Shown: positions 1-52,914 of the stretch, piece after piece | How the letters are laid out: each line of letters opens with the position of its first letter | Numbering within the stretch: the first letter of the stretch is position 1 | Assembly: GCA_021613335.1 (NCBI GenBank) | Contig: JAJTWR010000299.1 | Span: 57,501-121,500 of the forward strand | Source: Whitmania pigra | Lineage: Eukaryota; Annelida; Clitellata; Hirudinida; Haemopidae | Reading direction: 5' to 3' | Length of the DNA stretch: 64,000 nucleotides | Made by a program: the position numbers and the translations under genes | The notes under the pieces: generated by a model | Told to the model about the DNA's origin: nothing | Seen by the model: only the letters and a program-made list of their open reading frames with translations | Database searches by the model: none

Positions 1-180
1 TATGAAGAAGGAAGGAAATAGTTAAAATTATTATAGAAAGCTTCGATCACCATTGTTGAGGACCCACCTAGCAGCACCTTTCAAAGTCAAAAATCATTAG
101 CCGATCGGCATGCACTCGGAAAATACAATAGCCGAAATCCTTCGTGTTTTTTCTTGAATAAGAAGGAAATACTTGCAATT

Positions 181-395
181 TTCATTCATTCATTCATTCA
201 TTCATTCATTCATTCATTCATTCATTCATTCATTCATTCATTCATTCATTCATTCATTCATTCATTCATTCATTCATTCATTCATTCATTCATTCATTCA
301 TTCATTCATTCATTCATTCATTCATTCATTCATTCATTCATTCATTCATTCATTCATTCATTCATTCATTCATTCATTCATTCATTCATTCATTC
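181..395. repeat. (ATTC)n tetranucleotide microsatellite
   Basis: A perfect tetranucleotide array of about 54 copies with no interruption. It gives open frames in several phases (Phe-Ile-His-Ser repeats) because the unit contains no stop; these are not genes. Confidence 0.97.
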
Positions 396-1381
396 TGAAA
401 TTTCCTGCAATCATTGCGGTCAATTAAATAAAATATTTTAATTCCAAATAACTGAATACTTAAATGAAGCGGAAATAAGTTGATTTTTGTGATGTCACGT
501 AAGCCTTTCAACATCACAACATCACACATGGTGACAACGCCTTCAAAATGTCCCTGCTGACAGAGCAACTCGAACAACTTATCACATTTGCGGAGAATGA
601 GTTTCAACATCTCAATAGCTTTTTTAATGACGTCATCATCATCATCATCATCCACGACCTCATTAAGATGGAGATTACCACGTGACCTTCATCGTCATCA
701 GCCTTTAAAGTGACGAACAGAATGTTTGAACTTTTTAAAAGCAATAAAATTTTCAAGAATTGCTGAAATTTTCGATTTTTGTTTGCTTTGTGTCGCGGGA
801 AGATTTTGAAATTAAAAGTGAAGTTGTTACATTTTGAAATCATTGATATTTTTATGAATTAGTGCCTAGGTGGATGGATGGATGGATGAAAATGTTTGAA
901 GAGAGGCAGAAAAGGATGAAGAAGGGAGTAGCGGAAGTAGGGAAGCTTGTAGATTGAAGCCTCGCACAGTAATTTGCTGCTTGAACGCCTCGGAGGAGTG
1001 TTGAGGTAAATTATTCACAATCCTAAATTTTTCTAGCGCCTCCTTCAAGCGACGAACTTTTCCGGATTTCCACGGAAGAATAAAAATTGGAAGCGTGCGA
1101 ACATTTTCGCAAGTGGACTGACTGGCAAGGGAAGTGCATTCCAATATTGCATCATCACTTGTGGTTGAAGCAGTCAATGGAACGTCTTAATTGCATTACT
1201 TGAGCTCTCCGTCACCATTATCAGCATCTCCATCATCATTACCATTCTTTCCAAAAGAAGCTGGATTAAGATGATGAATGGATTTCGTGATGGATTCGGA
1301 TGGGATGGTTTCACTTGCTTGATTGATTGACTAGTTGGTTCTTTAGCTGGTTGACTGATTGATATATTGATTGGTAGACGG

Positions 1382-1685
<304 letters not shown>

Positions 1686-1785
1686 TATTGATTCAATTAA
1701 TGTCATAAATATTAATCAGAATTAGTAATTATTTCATTGCATTTTCTTTAGTTTCGTATGTTTTGGCACGTGCGTGATCATATTG

Positions 1786-1916
1786 GCGTGCAAGTTGGCT
1801 CAGAGGGTAGCGTTCCTGCGAACGGCGGTAAACGCAACAGTCGTTACGTGTCGTGTTCGCGACCCAACTTGCACCGCCACAAAGCGCCCCTTAGACGCAG
1901 CGCTACATAAATGGTC
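1786..1916 (+). mobile_element. tRNA-derived SINE-like element
   Basis: The head has a box-A-like stretch (TGGCTCAGAGGG near 1796) and a box-B-like stretch (GTTCGCGACCC near 1855) about 50 bases downstream, as in a tRNA-type Pol III promoter. The sequence GTGCAAGTTGG near 1788 is complementary to CCAACTTGCAC near 1864, an 11-bp stem longer than a normal acceptor stem. The 3' part ends in GCGCTACATAAATGG, a tail shared with partial copies near 43.2 kb and 52.7 kb. Read as a short interspersed element rather than a functional tRNA gene, since no standard cloverleaf with a clear anticodon arm is evident. Confidence 0.6.
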
Positions 1917-3124
1917 GAGTGCCCCTGACAAGTAAACATATCTTATCGGATATAGATATATATTTGAGAAAAATTTTATTTCCGCTTATTAGTTTTCCCT
2001 TCATCTTCGAGATGTCTCCAAATCTGTTATCCATCATAACGGCGTTGATGATGATGACGACGACGACTAATGTAAACGTGATGATGAAAAGAGTTCAAAG
2101 GTAATTGATATAAATGGACATAATAGATGTTTGCTCGTTGATGGGTTAGTTTTGGTTGTTGCATCTATTTATCTTAAATTATTACCATTTTAAATCCATT
2201 AATTCAGCTATTAATTCAGACTCGAAGAACTTTTTTAAACCTTTAAAACTTTTAATTCTTGAACTCTTCTGAAGCGATTTTTACTCTCTTTTCAATTTTC
2301 AACTTTTTTTTTTTGACGTTTACGTTTTCTATCTCGAAATATCAGCTTCTCTCGTGACATAGGTGGGGGTAGGCAGGTCATAAATCCGTCCGTGGAAGCC
2401 ACTAAACCATTGCCCGCGGATGGGATGCTATCCCAGGAGAGTAGGCGAAAGAGAGGACTTGCAAGTTAAACCTAGATTGCTTCTGATCGTCGTAAATTGA
2501 CCATCCAAACGCGACAGGACCAAGTTCGCTCGGGAGGCCTCGGTCCCCCAGTAAATTTGTCCGATGAGATAGGGTTGCTGAGAGGGGTGGAGATGTACGC
2601 AGATGCAAACTGATTCACGTGTACACACACACACACACTAGAAGACGATATGTGCATGGATGATACAAACAGATACAACAGCTCACAAGCGGTAAACAGC
2701 ACAATCCAGATGACGCATTTTTGGATAGTAGAGATCATCAACGTGATCATTATCACCACCACCATCATCCCCACTACAATCACCATCACCACCACCACAA
2801 TGGTCATTAGCATCACCATCATCACCATCACTATCGTCGTTGTCGTCCTCGACACATTGCCAGAAATCATAATGATGAACGGCTAAAGCTAAAGCATCCA
2901 AGGAAATTAGGAGAGATAGTTGTACTGCTAAGAGAGAGGAATTGGTTAAAAAGAGAAGTTAATTCCAGTAATGGAGCTCCAAGAGTTTTACTGTCTCCTC
3001 CGAAACATTCATTGGTCCTTGCACGTGAAATTGTTTCGAAAACAAAACATTTAATGAAATTAAATTATTAAATCCTTTTGTTATGTCAGCAGATTTTTTC
3101 TACAAAAAAATCAATACAATGATA

Positions 3125-3182
3125 TCATTATTATTGTTATTATTATTATTATTATTGTTATTATTGTTATTATTATTATTAA

Positions 3183-3232
<50 letters not shown>

Positions 3233-3236
3233 TATT

Positions 3237-3290
<54 letters not shown>

Positions 3291-3310
3291 ATTATTATTA
3301 TTATTATTAA

Positions 3311-3347
<37 letters not shown>

Positions 3348-3366
3348 GTTATTATTATTATTATTA

Positions 3367-3395
<29 letters not shown>
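3125..3395. repeat. (ATT)n microsatellite, interrupted
   Basis: About 270 bases of ATT/TTA units with occasional GTT and AAT interruptions. Confidence 0.95.
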
Positions 3396-3397
<2 letters not shown>

Positions 3398-3589
3398 TCA
3401 TTTGCCCGTAAAAATTTATTTATTACAGTATGATAATAACAAACTTTTCAATTTACAAATTGCCAAAGTTTCAAAAAAAATTCTTAAAATTAATGTGAAT
3501 TAATTAAAAATATATTTGCAGTGGAAATAATGAAAAGGAAAATAAAATAAAAAGAGGAAATGAAAAGTTTTTGAGTGTGATTTGAGTCT

Positions 3590-3674
3590 GGGTGTCGTAA
3601 AATATTGAACTTGAGTGTCATAAAATATTGAACTTGGGTGTCATAAAATATCGAACATGGGTATCATAAAACAA
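3590..3674. repeat. 23-bp minisatellite
   Basis: Three to four imperfect tandem copies of a 23-base unit beginning GGGTGTCATAAAATATTG. Copies differ by single substitutions. Confidence 0.8.
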
Positions 3675-5196
3675 CGACTTCCTCAGCACGAAATTAAATT
3701 TTGTCCTCATCATTTTGTCAACTCACAACATTTTCCAAGGCTTGAAATTGTAAAACAATTTGAATATATTTATTTGTTCTTTAATTTTTTTAAAACTATT
3801 TTTAAGATTCTATAACATGTTTTTTTTGTTTCGATATTATGAATAAATTATAGATGATCGAAAAATGAAGACTTAAATTTAATTTTTGCTCAGTGGAGAA
3901 AATGTTCAAAGTTTAGTTTCTTATTTTAAAATTTTACAAAGACATTTCATGGAACGGATAAAAGTGAATATGTTGTAATAATATGAATAATTATTTTTTT
4001 GCTAAAAAAATTTAATTATATTAATAAATATATTTTTACAGTTGCATTTTTGTTTCAAGATGTAAATGTAAGTTTAAGCATGCAATTGTAAGTATAAAAG
4101 TGTAGTTGTAAGTATAAAAAACAGTAAGTTTTCCATGAATAGAATTGTCTTAGGAAATTGGTGAAACACCAATTTATAGTTTAGAAATAAAGATACATTG
4201 TCAAAATTGAAAAAAAGAAAATTGTCATTAATTGTTTAAAAATAAAAAGAAATTTAAAAGTTGTTTAAAATATAATAAAAAGCAATGAACATTGATTGTT
4301 TGATCGAAGTAAGATTTTCCTTTGATTTTCAAGCTGAAATTCTTGTTCGGAAATGCTTGCGAGTCTCTTCCATTTATTCTGAACACGTGACTTGATTTTA
4401 TCCTGAAATCTCAAGGAACCATCCTTCCAAATCCTTTCTTCTTCTACTTTTTTCGTACCATTTTTTAAGTTCTTAAGCTGAATTCGTCTGTCGGAACTTG
4501 AATATTGAATTAGAACTTGAATGATGTCAATATTTTCTTGTTAACAGAAAAAGGCCTTGCAACATCAGTTGCTATTCGATGCCCTTGTCAGCTTGGATTT
4601 CAAAGATGAGTTCAAAAAGGATGAATGTATTCTGTTCTTTTGTAAAAATAGATATTAATAATCCCTAAATACCCACACGATACGTTTTATTGATCATTAT
4701 CGTAATCATTAATATCATTATCATAATCCCTTTCACGTCGTCCAGTCGTAAAGACGGAGAAGATCCGATGAATGGAATAGGCCAATCCTTTGCCGCCAAT
4801 AACTCGTGGCGCAACCTGCTGATGATACTTGCACATACATTTGTCCACATCCCCTTAAGATCTCCACCATAGCCACGATATTGCCACTCCTGCTGATTTA
4901 CTCCTTCACATCTCCTCCCTCCCTCCATCTCTCCATTCATCCATCCGTCCGTCCGTCCATTCATCCATTTACACATCTGTAGTGGTGGAACATCCCTCAC
5001 CTCACAACTTCTCCCCACGCATTTGAAGTCCTCTCATAAGTTTTCAGCGCTGGTAGCTGGAATCGCCTCAGAATGGATGCTTGGATGTGACGGTATGCGT
5101 GGAAAGTCGTTGCGAATCATTTTATTGATGATGATTGTGGTGATGTTGATGACGATGATGAAGATTTACATCAAATAGCTTGTGGCGTTCTACATT

Positions 5197-5210
5197 TATT
5201 ATTATTATTA

Positions 5211-5303
<93 letters not shown>

Positions 5304-5330
5304 TGTTATTATCGTTATTATTATTAAATT
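5197..5330. repeat. (ATT)n microsatellite
   Basis: About 130 bases of nearly pure ATT units with a few CTG/TCG interruptions at the right end. Confidence 0.95.
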
Positions 5331-8300
5331 AGTCGGTTTATTATTTGAAAAAAAGATTAATGATTGAAAATAAATATTTATTTTGAATAAAATTGTTTGC
5401 AAAAATGTTGGGAAACAATCCACCAGCTGATGGGATTTGGCAGCACAGCGTACGCGGAGATGGAAATTTGAGCTCCAAATAAAACTGAAAGGTAACGTCG
5501 TTAAAAAGCCCATAAATTCTTAAAATTCTTAAATTCGTTTTTTTCTTTCGGTTGAGAAAACCAATTTTTTATTGCAATTCGAAAAAAGTTTGTTTTTATT
5601 TTTGTTTTTATAAAAAATTAAAAATTAAATCTATTTTTGCTTCCTGTTGGATGTTCTGGAAAAAATTCAAAGCCTAGAATTGGGTGATTCTTCAAAATTT
5701 TGAGACAGCATTGGTAAGGTTTAAGACACGACCAAGGATGGATGAGGTAATCATTTGCAGATTTTGAATGCTGTGTCCACGTGTTGCATAATTATTTTAT
5801 TTATTAATTTATTTATTTACTCGACACTTAATCGATATTTTCATAATTAATTATAAAAAAAACATATTAGATTAAAGTCATTCTTGTTAGTCCTAAGCAC
5901 GTCGATGAATATTGTTTTTATAACTTTTTTTTTAATTTTGCCTATATCATTTTATATATTAGATAAATATTTGCTAATTCTAATTTTATAAGTACGATAT
6001 TACATATCGCTTTAAAATAAAATATGCTGTATCTCTCTTTTACGAATATCTTGTCTTCCAAGTTGTCAGTGGGTGAAATTGAGGTAAACATTGGAAAGCA
6101 ATAAATTCTTTCTACAAACTTAAAGGATTTCTTCTTTGAAAAAGTTGAAATCAAAAATTTTTGACTCAAAAACGGTAAAAATGACTGTTTAGAAAGGCCA
6201 CTTGAATAACTTAAGATTTTAAATTAAATTTTTTTAAATGTCTCAAACGCATTAACCTAAAAAGTGTTTATTTAATTGGATAAAATAGTTTAATTGAAAA
6301 ATACTGAGGTGTTTATACTAAGGTATTTATACCGAGGTCACATGTGAAATGAAGTCATAAATGCCGGCAGAAGGAAGATGTCAAATTTAAGCAAAAATAT
6401 CAGAAAAAGCCCTGAAAAATCAAATGTGGCAGGTTTTTATCAACTTGCAAAGCCTCGCCGTTAAAGAAGAAATATTTATTACTATTTTTAGGTGCCTCTT
6501 CACGAAAATGATCAAATAAAATCGCAGTTTTTTTTTTATAATAAAACTTGAAATGCACAAATATATTTATCAGAGTGCTTATCGTTTTAAAAATACTAAA
6601 ATATTTACAGTCATTAAAAAGAGACAAATAAAAAGCTTGATAATGAAAACATTTTTAAACAGCAAATCTTAAATATTACCCGAAATCAAAGATTGCTAAC
6701 TTTGCATTATGTATTTATTGCCTGAACATGCGTATCCTTGAGTCTGAAGCTGAATACAAAATGGATATCGCGAGGGTAGATGACGCATTTTAGCAACTAA
6801 AAGTAGATGAGTTGTTAGTTGGGGATGTCACCCCAAATGAATAACGAAAGAATCAACCTAACGATGGCTCTTCAACCCAAAAATGATACTTAAATGTTTA
6901 CTTACAAAGTTTGCTCGCGCACTACGAATCCATTTTGACCGACTTGGAAAAGAGGAAAAAACCCGGAAACGGACGTCAGAAAAGAGACAAGTTTATGACT
7001 TCATGTTTTCATCGCAACTGAAGTTTTGAAATAATTTATTTTAATTTAATTGTAATTTTAAAATGAAGGAATAATTATTATTATAAAATAATACGATTTA
7101 ATTTGTTCGTTTTTTAGGCTTTAAATTAAAAAAAATGTTGAATTTCAAAATAACTTATTTTTTTAAATCCTATTATCACCCAAGGATACTTTACCCCAAA
7201 AAGAAATTATTCAAAAAGAAAACATTTGTGCTCCAAAATTTTCCAATTTATTACGTGCTATGAATGGACTCTTAAAAACGTTTTATTGTCTCTGTTTTTA
7301 CAAATATAATATAATATCATATTTTAAACAAGTCCTTATAATAATTTGATGTTATTATAGACTTGTATTTATTTGAAGTTTGCTTAAAGACAATAGAGAC
7401 ATTGTAATTCAAGAATATTACAAATTACCGCAACGACCACTGTACATTTAAAAAAGAATTCTATTAGGAGAATATATTGGTAATATTATTTATCTTACAG
7501 TTTCTGCACATATTACATTTATTGGCCAAGTATTTATCATTATTATTCCTAGATAACATCTCCCCAAAAATCCAAATCAATGAATAGCATCTCAGGAGAA
7601 CTGTTGCTGAGCAAGAGAGAAGAAACGAGACACATCCCCGGAGTGAGTTGAACGGGAGATATCGTCAGCATTGCATTGGTTTGTAAATTGAACTGGGAAA
7701 ATCCTGAACTGGCTATTAATAGAGTCTTTATGTCTTTTTAAGTGCCTAATAGATGGAATTGATGATGGAATGTGCCAGTGCGTGCCATGTAATCCCTGTA
7801 ACTCGCATCATTTGCTTCACGTTGTTGCCAATAAAACCCCATTAAGTGTGACACCATTAAAGTTGTTACTAGGGCCATCTTGTGCCGGCAATTTTAGGGC
7901 CATTACATTTAAAAATAACTGCTTGAATATGGATGGATAGCATTTTAACTACTTATAGGGGTCCAAAATATCTTCGATGTAGAAATTAAAAAAAAAAGTA
8001 TTAAAAATTAAAAACGATTTATAAAAATTTAAAATGTTGAAAAAATACTCATCCGAAAATTGCGAGCTAATGTTTAGAAAAATGTTTTTGAGAATCGAAA
8101 GTGCGAAATCATCGGACTGGGAAGAAACATGACAAAAAGCAATCATCATCAATTGTGGATTTTCCACTGAGGCAGTACAAATGCAATCAAACATTCTGAA
8201 AGCCTCACGTTGACAAGTGTTCCTTCCAATGGAATTATTTTTCATAAGCCCCAGCCAATGGAGTTCAAGAAATTCGTTCTATTAAAGGGCAAAGGTCATG

Positions 8301-10671
8301 ACTTGAATGACGTCCTAAATCTTGTTAACATAATCCAGATTGCTGACTTTGAGATTAATTTTTTTTTAATTAAATGTCTAAAAATTTAACTATTTTATCT
8401 CGCATAAATTATTGTAAAATATATAAAATAAAATGTATTGAATTATTACTAATTTTAGCCCATATTGATAAGTTAATTTAATTATTGGTTAAGTCAGTTA
8501 GCAGAACAGTTATTTTTGCATCAAAACATATTTCGTTGGATAAAATTAATTTAAAGAATAAACGATTAATTTGGTCACCAATAGACAGAATTACCTCAAT
8601 AATAAGGAACCTCGTTTGGCAGGCGTAGCTCAGCATTAGGAGGAGTAACCAAAATTTATGTCTGCAATCAAATTACAATGCACGGAAATATATATAAATG
8701 CAAAAGTATAATAACAATATTTGGGTGTTAATTCTTTTAGAATTATTTCTTGAATCGTTCCATTATTGGTTGAAAATATGTTACTTAGATCTATTTTAAT
8801 GCATATTTTAGAATTTTAGAGTAATATTTATTAGTTTAACTAAATTGTGAAAAATACATTTTAAAATAATAAATATACTTGCTTAAAAATTATGGAAATT
8901 TCAATTTAATTATCCTTAAGTCGACAAAACTATTCAGATGCACGATTAAATCAGATATCATATAAGACATTTCCTTACATCGATAGATCAGGCAGCCAAA
9001 TTGTTTTATCTTGATTCTTGGTTGAATAAATGAAATTAAGTTAGTAAATTAACTTCTTCGTAATTAAATCATTTATTACCTTCCCTCCAATTAAATAATA
9101 AATTAAATTTTCTCTAATCCAATTTCTCTACCAAACTCAACCAAAATTCCGTCTTTAAACTTTAAATTCGATTTCCTGTGAAATTAATCCTGGATTCCAA
9201 GGACATAATTGGCTGCGGATTCATGCATGGATGGGTGCGATTGAAGAGTGAATTGATGGGTGAATGAATGATTGAGTGAACGAATGGCTGAGTGAAGGGA
9301 CAGATTTAAAGAATGTTTCGTTCGAAAAACAAACAAAAAATGAAATAAAATTCATTATCTAAAGTTTTGCAGTTTTGTAAATATAGTTCTACTTGGAAAC
9401 GTTCCAAGCTGATTTTCCAGCTAATCCACCACTATCTTGAATCTCTTAATCTCTGAAAAGTAATAAATATTTTGTGAAAAACATTTTTATATAAGTTTAT
9501 AAAATTAATTCAGCATTTATTTTTTACATAGATTTATCAGATGCATTCAGCAAGTCTGCATTGGCTCCAGTTATGATATTAATAAAGAATTAACAATTTA
9601 ATGATAAAACGTGACAATAAAATATATTGCCAATTTGAGATATTAAAAGATTCATCATGACAAATTAAGATGAAATCGAATAATTTAACAAATAATCAAC
9701 ATATCAATAATTAAATCAATTAATTTGTTATATTTTAAAGAATAAAGCGTGAAAATGTTTAAGAAATTGTCAGCAAAAAACCAAGTTTTCCTCTTTTACT
9801 TTAAATTACCACAAATTTATCTGTGCCGAGAATGCAGGAAAATTTTGAAAATTTGAAGATTCATTTTTAGGATTCCAAGGTCCTCGCCTCGTCAGTTTTG
9901 AAGGCTGCGGTTTTTCTTATTTTTTAGTTTTTTTTTTATTTTTTTTTTATTTAAGTTATTTGTGTTTTATCTTATTTATTCAAAAGTAAAAATTTATGTT
10001 ACGTCTGATATGTTTCCTCAACAAAACGTTAGTAATAAACTGGAAATTATAAATAAACTTTATTGCTGTTATCTCTATTTTGTAATTGTTAATACTGTTT
10101 AATTTATAATTACATTCTACAATTAATAAAATTATTTTTCATTCTGAAAAGTGAACCACTGAATTTTTAATTCATGCTTTAATTGTCAATATTTTGCAAT
10201 ACAACAAACAACAAATATTACAGTGTAAGAAATTGTTTACAACCGAAATTGATGAACATTACTAGTTAAATTTCTTCAACAATTTCAACTTGCGACGCGC
10301 CAAATTCGAACTTAATCACGAACTTTTAATAAGCAATTTCTTGGCGTATCTGATGTTGGGGCTGGTTTATCAGAAGTGCTTAAGTCTCCCATGACGGATG
10401 CACTCAACTGCCTGGATTTGAGGGCGTGCACCACAATATGGAGTGGTAAATTTATTTTTTCCGTTAATGCTGACCAGCCCTGTTTTGTCATTCTTTTCTG
10501 AATTAAGAACTGCATTACTGTTAATTTGGTTAATTGTATTTTATGCGTTTGCAAGCTTTGTTTTCTGCTCGATTTTGCTTGATTTTCGAATTGTTTGCTT
10601 GTCAGTTGTGGCGAGGTGCTCACATGTTCTGTTAAGTAATAAGTACAAAAAATAGTTGAAACAACAACAAA

Positions 10672-10712
<41 letters not shown>

Positions 10713-11098
10713 TATCACATTACATTATTTAAAACATTTATATTTTTCGTAATTTTTATTAATTCAAAATATAATAATCGTTGTTGGTTTTTATCAATAC
10801 CTAAAAAAAAATTCCTCTTAACTTTTTATTTCTCCAAATCACTTTTAATCACTGAGAATGGCATGGATTTGAGAGGAGCAATAGATATTTTCTCCATCCT
10901 CCTCCATTTGTCCTCTTATCTCCTGACGATAAGAAAGAAGGGGACCTGCTCTTGAGAAACTGCAAGGTCGAGGAAATCAGTGGCGCATTAAGCGCAGATT
11001 AAGAGGCATTTAAGTGGTCACATAAATTCTCTCTTGTCCTGAGCAGTTGTACTTCTTTCTTCAGCTGTTCATGCAACGACGTCGGAAACAACTAAAAG

Positions 11099-11176
11099 CA
11101 GGTATAACAGGTATAAACAGTTGTAACAGGTGTAAAAGGCGTATAAAGAGGTATAATAGGTGTAAACAGGTAAACA
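11099..11176. repeat. 10-bp minisatellite
   Basis: Seven to eight degenerate copies of a unit close to AGGTATAAAC. It lies about 660 bases upstream of the first coding exon of the NIT-domain gene. Confidence 0.7.
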
Positions 11177-11329
11177 TTCCAATGATTTCATTAGCCTCAG
11201 AACAGAGCCAAACTCAAAAGTTAGTTTGAAGTCTCAGATTTTTCGTTCTCTTCCAAACGTCGATCAAAACATCAGTTAAAAAACAGTACTTTTTTCTATT
11301 CTTGTGTGCCTCAATAGTCGAATACGTAC

Positions 11330-11429
11330 TATGATAGTGATAATAATTATAATAATAAGGACGATAGTAATAATAATAATAATAACGATAATAATAATAA
11401 TAATAATAATAACGATAATAATAATAACG

Positions 11430-11483
<54 letters not shown>

Positions 11484-11540
11484 TAATAATAATAATAATA
11501 ATAGTAGTAGTAATAATAAAAATAACAATAATAATAGTGG
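11330..11540. repeat. (AAT)n microsatellite, interrupted
   Basis: About 200 bases of AAT/ATA units interrupted by CGA and GTA triplets. Confidence 0.95.
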
Positions 11541-11836
11541 AAGTAATATGTTTAAATGTTGAAATGCCGTATTTAAATTAATTTCATTCACGGCTGAAAA
11601 GCTAAGTTGACTTTTCAGTTGCCAAATATTGAACAAAGTTGATGAAACTAAATTGAGAATAATGCATTTCATAAGAGGAGATTATTTTTCATAAAAGTCA
11701 TTTTCCTGCCACACTTATCTCCAGATTTATGGTTGGTCTTAAACGTCCAATTTAAATGCAACGCTTAAATTTTCAAGGATCCCGAATGAAACCCCAACTG
11801 GAAAAGTAAGAAACGTTCCAAGTACTTCCGGTGAAA

Positions 11837-35237
<23,401 letters not shown>

Positions 35238-37347
35238 CCCCGCTGATTGAAGTAGAAACAAAAAGACAAAATGCGAAAATTTTCGGAAAGGGTTCTTGCA
35301 TATTTTTCTCACATTTTCTAGCTCACTTTAATAAGTTTGACGAATGATGCTACTGAACTTTTATCACTTGATTGAAATCTTAGTTCTGACAGCACTTGTC
35401 TGTATCAATCGTTTGAACGGCAAAGAAAACTTGCTGACGATTGGCCGCTTGGGAAATCGTATCAATCATCGGATCGATCTAATCTAAATAAGACTCGACA
35501 CTAAATTGCGAGTGTTATGGGAAGCTGTAAAGATGAATCTACGTTCTCATTCACAGTTCTCTCCACAGAATTGCAATCCTCTTTTTTCCCCGCTTCCGTC
35601 CCTCACACGACAGACGACTGTTAAATTAATTTTATCGAGCAAAAAGTCGAACGACTCGTGAAATTTCATTCCTCGAATTTCTTCCGGATGGCTTCGTCGG
35701 CAAACATTGTTCATTTCGTTAGGGACCATTCTTACCGACCAGCATCCCGGCTTAAGCGAATGGGGCGCAATCCTTTACTTGCAATTCTTCCCGCGCAGGA
35801 GAATGTGCCTAATTAATCACCTATTTTACTTCTTTTATGTCTTTGACCAATAGGCACCTCCGCGAACTTGGAGTGCTCATTAAAGTCGAAACATGCATCC
35901 GTCCGTCCAATCATCCATCCATCCATGCATCCACTCGTTCATCCATGCATCCATTCATCCATTCGTTCATTCAACCCTTAGACACCTCATCAAACTTAAA
36001 TCAAGCGAAAAGGGTTTTCCTACCGGTATAATCAGGCCCCAATAAGCGACGATGCATAATTTCCTACCATAAAGGGGCACTTTGAAAAGTTTTACAAGGA
36101 TTGTTAACTTAAACAAAACCAACGAATGACCAGCGAAAAGACGTTCGCCATTCTGTCTCGGACAAGGAAAACTGTCGATTTATAGCCCCGGCGAATCTCT
36201 CGGGTACATTCAAAGGGGTCGATTAGTCACTTTATCGGCGTAAAAAATCTCCTCACAACATGGCCGACATCTCGAAATTATGGCTCAGAAAGTGATTACG
36301 GTAATTCGGAAAATCTTCACGTAGCTGATGAGTGAACGATTGTAGCTCGTTAAGATAGTTCGTTTCGACTCTCGATTTACAGCCAGGAGTCTCCAGGAGA
36401 CCATCATCGCCGAATGTGTCCTGTTCGATGATGAGAGTCGAGCATGAATGAAAAAAAGGAGAGAACAAGAACTGACAGAATAAGAATCAAAACTCGCCAC
36501 CCTCTAATGATTCGCCTGGAAACGTCAGTTTCCTGAAAAGCTCGCTCTTCAAAAATACAGGAGATGAACGGCCAATGTGGCGCACGATTCATGCCGACGC
36601 AAAAATTGTTTCGAGTTAATGAGTCCGATGATAATTTAAGGCAGTTTTGCCGGGAAAATGTCTTGCATCGAATCTGTAGATGTTCAGACGATATAGAACA
36701 GCTTCTAAAATGTTCTTTCGATGCAAATCTAGGCCGTCAAAATGTTGACGTCCAGAAACTATTCATTCGGGAATGCTCAGTGGAAAAGAAGCACATGCTT
36801 CAGGCACGATTGTGATGCGACATCAGAAAATAATCAGTTTGTCCGATAATGGACGCAAAGTATATGAGAATTAAACGCGGCCGCGCGGTTCTTCACACCA
36901 GACAGCGATTTAACATTTAACAAGAAAAAGCGAGTCATTTAATGAAATAGTAGTCGTTCGAAAGTAACTAAAGGCCAACAAAATTAATAATAAAACTTTG
37001 AAAAACAATTATTTCAAATTCTAAGGACAAAAAAAACTGCAGATAACTTTATAAGCTGTCAAGGCGACTTAGTTTTGAATCACCACGATGTTCGCTTCCA
37101 TTTACACGTTGAACAGAAACTTGTCACAAGGCAGGAGTTCTTAAAAGTAGGAAATTTTCGCAAAGCGACGAAAAAACACAATTATCGACAAAACAAGAAA
37201 ATTTACAGAAAACAAAAAAAAAACATCTTTAGCAAAAACGGGAATGTTTGATTCTCCAAAAATGTCAACAAACAACATCAAAGGTGGGTGAACTTCACAA
37301 ACTACGGATAATTTTTTGCTTTCAGTCTCAAAGGATTTGCATCAGAG
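35238..37347. other. Convergent intergenic region between NIT and LAR genes
   Basis: Both flanking genes end here, so this 2.1 kb probably contains both 3' untranslated regions. I looked for guanylyl cyclase or kinase-homology sequence that could continue the NIT gene and saw none. Two open frames (plus 36564-36815, minus 36253-36468) have no recognisable homology and no confirmed splice partners. A short ATCC-rich patch lies at about 35898-35970. Confidence 0.55.

Positions 37348-52914
<15,567 letters not shown>

Noticed and set aside
154..441. Open frames encoding Phe-Ile-His-Ser repeats
   Set aside because: They are translations of the (ATTC)n array and exist in several phases; no start context, splice site or non-repeat coding sequence supports a gene.
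866..1177. Minus-strand 103-residue open frame with non-repetitive composition
   Set aside because: Looks mildly coding-like but has no recognised family and no splice partner; possibly a decayed mobile-element piece.
3590..3674. Regular repeats considered as a CRISPR array
   Set aside because: Copies are directly adjacent without spacers and the setting is eukaryotic; an ordinary minisatellite.
10312..10623. Minus-strand 103-residue open frame
   Set aside because: No recognisable domain and no adjacent exon with compatible phase; may be chance.
36253..36468. Minus-strand frame with an acceptor-like start, tested as the last LAR exon
   Set aside because: It does not resemble the LAR C-terminus, whereas 37348-37416 gives the expected ending in the right phase.
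36564..36815. Plus-strand open frame downstream of the NIT gene, tested as a continuation or cyclase exon
   Set aside because: The NIT exon 4 already ends in a stop, and this frame shows no cyclase or kinase-homology motif; probably 3' UTR or intergenic.
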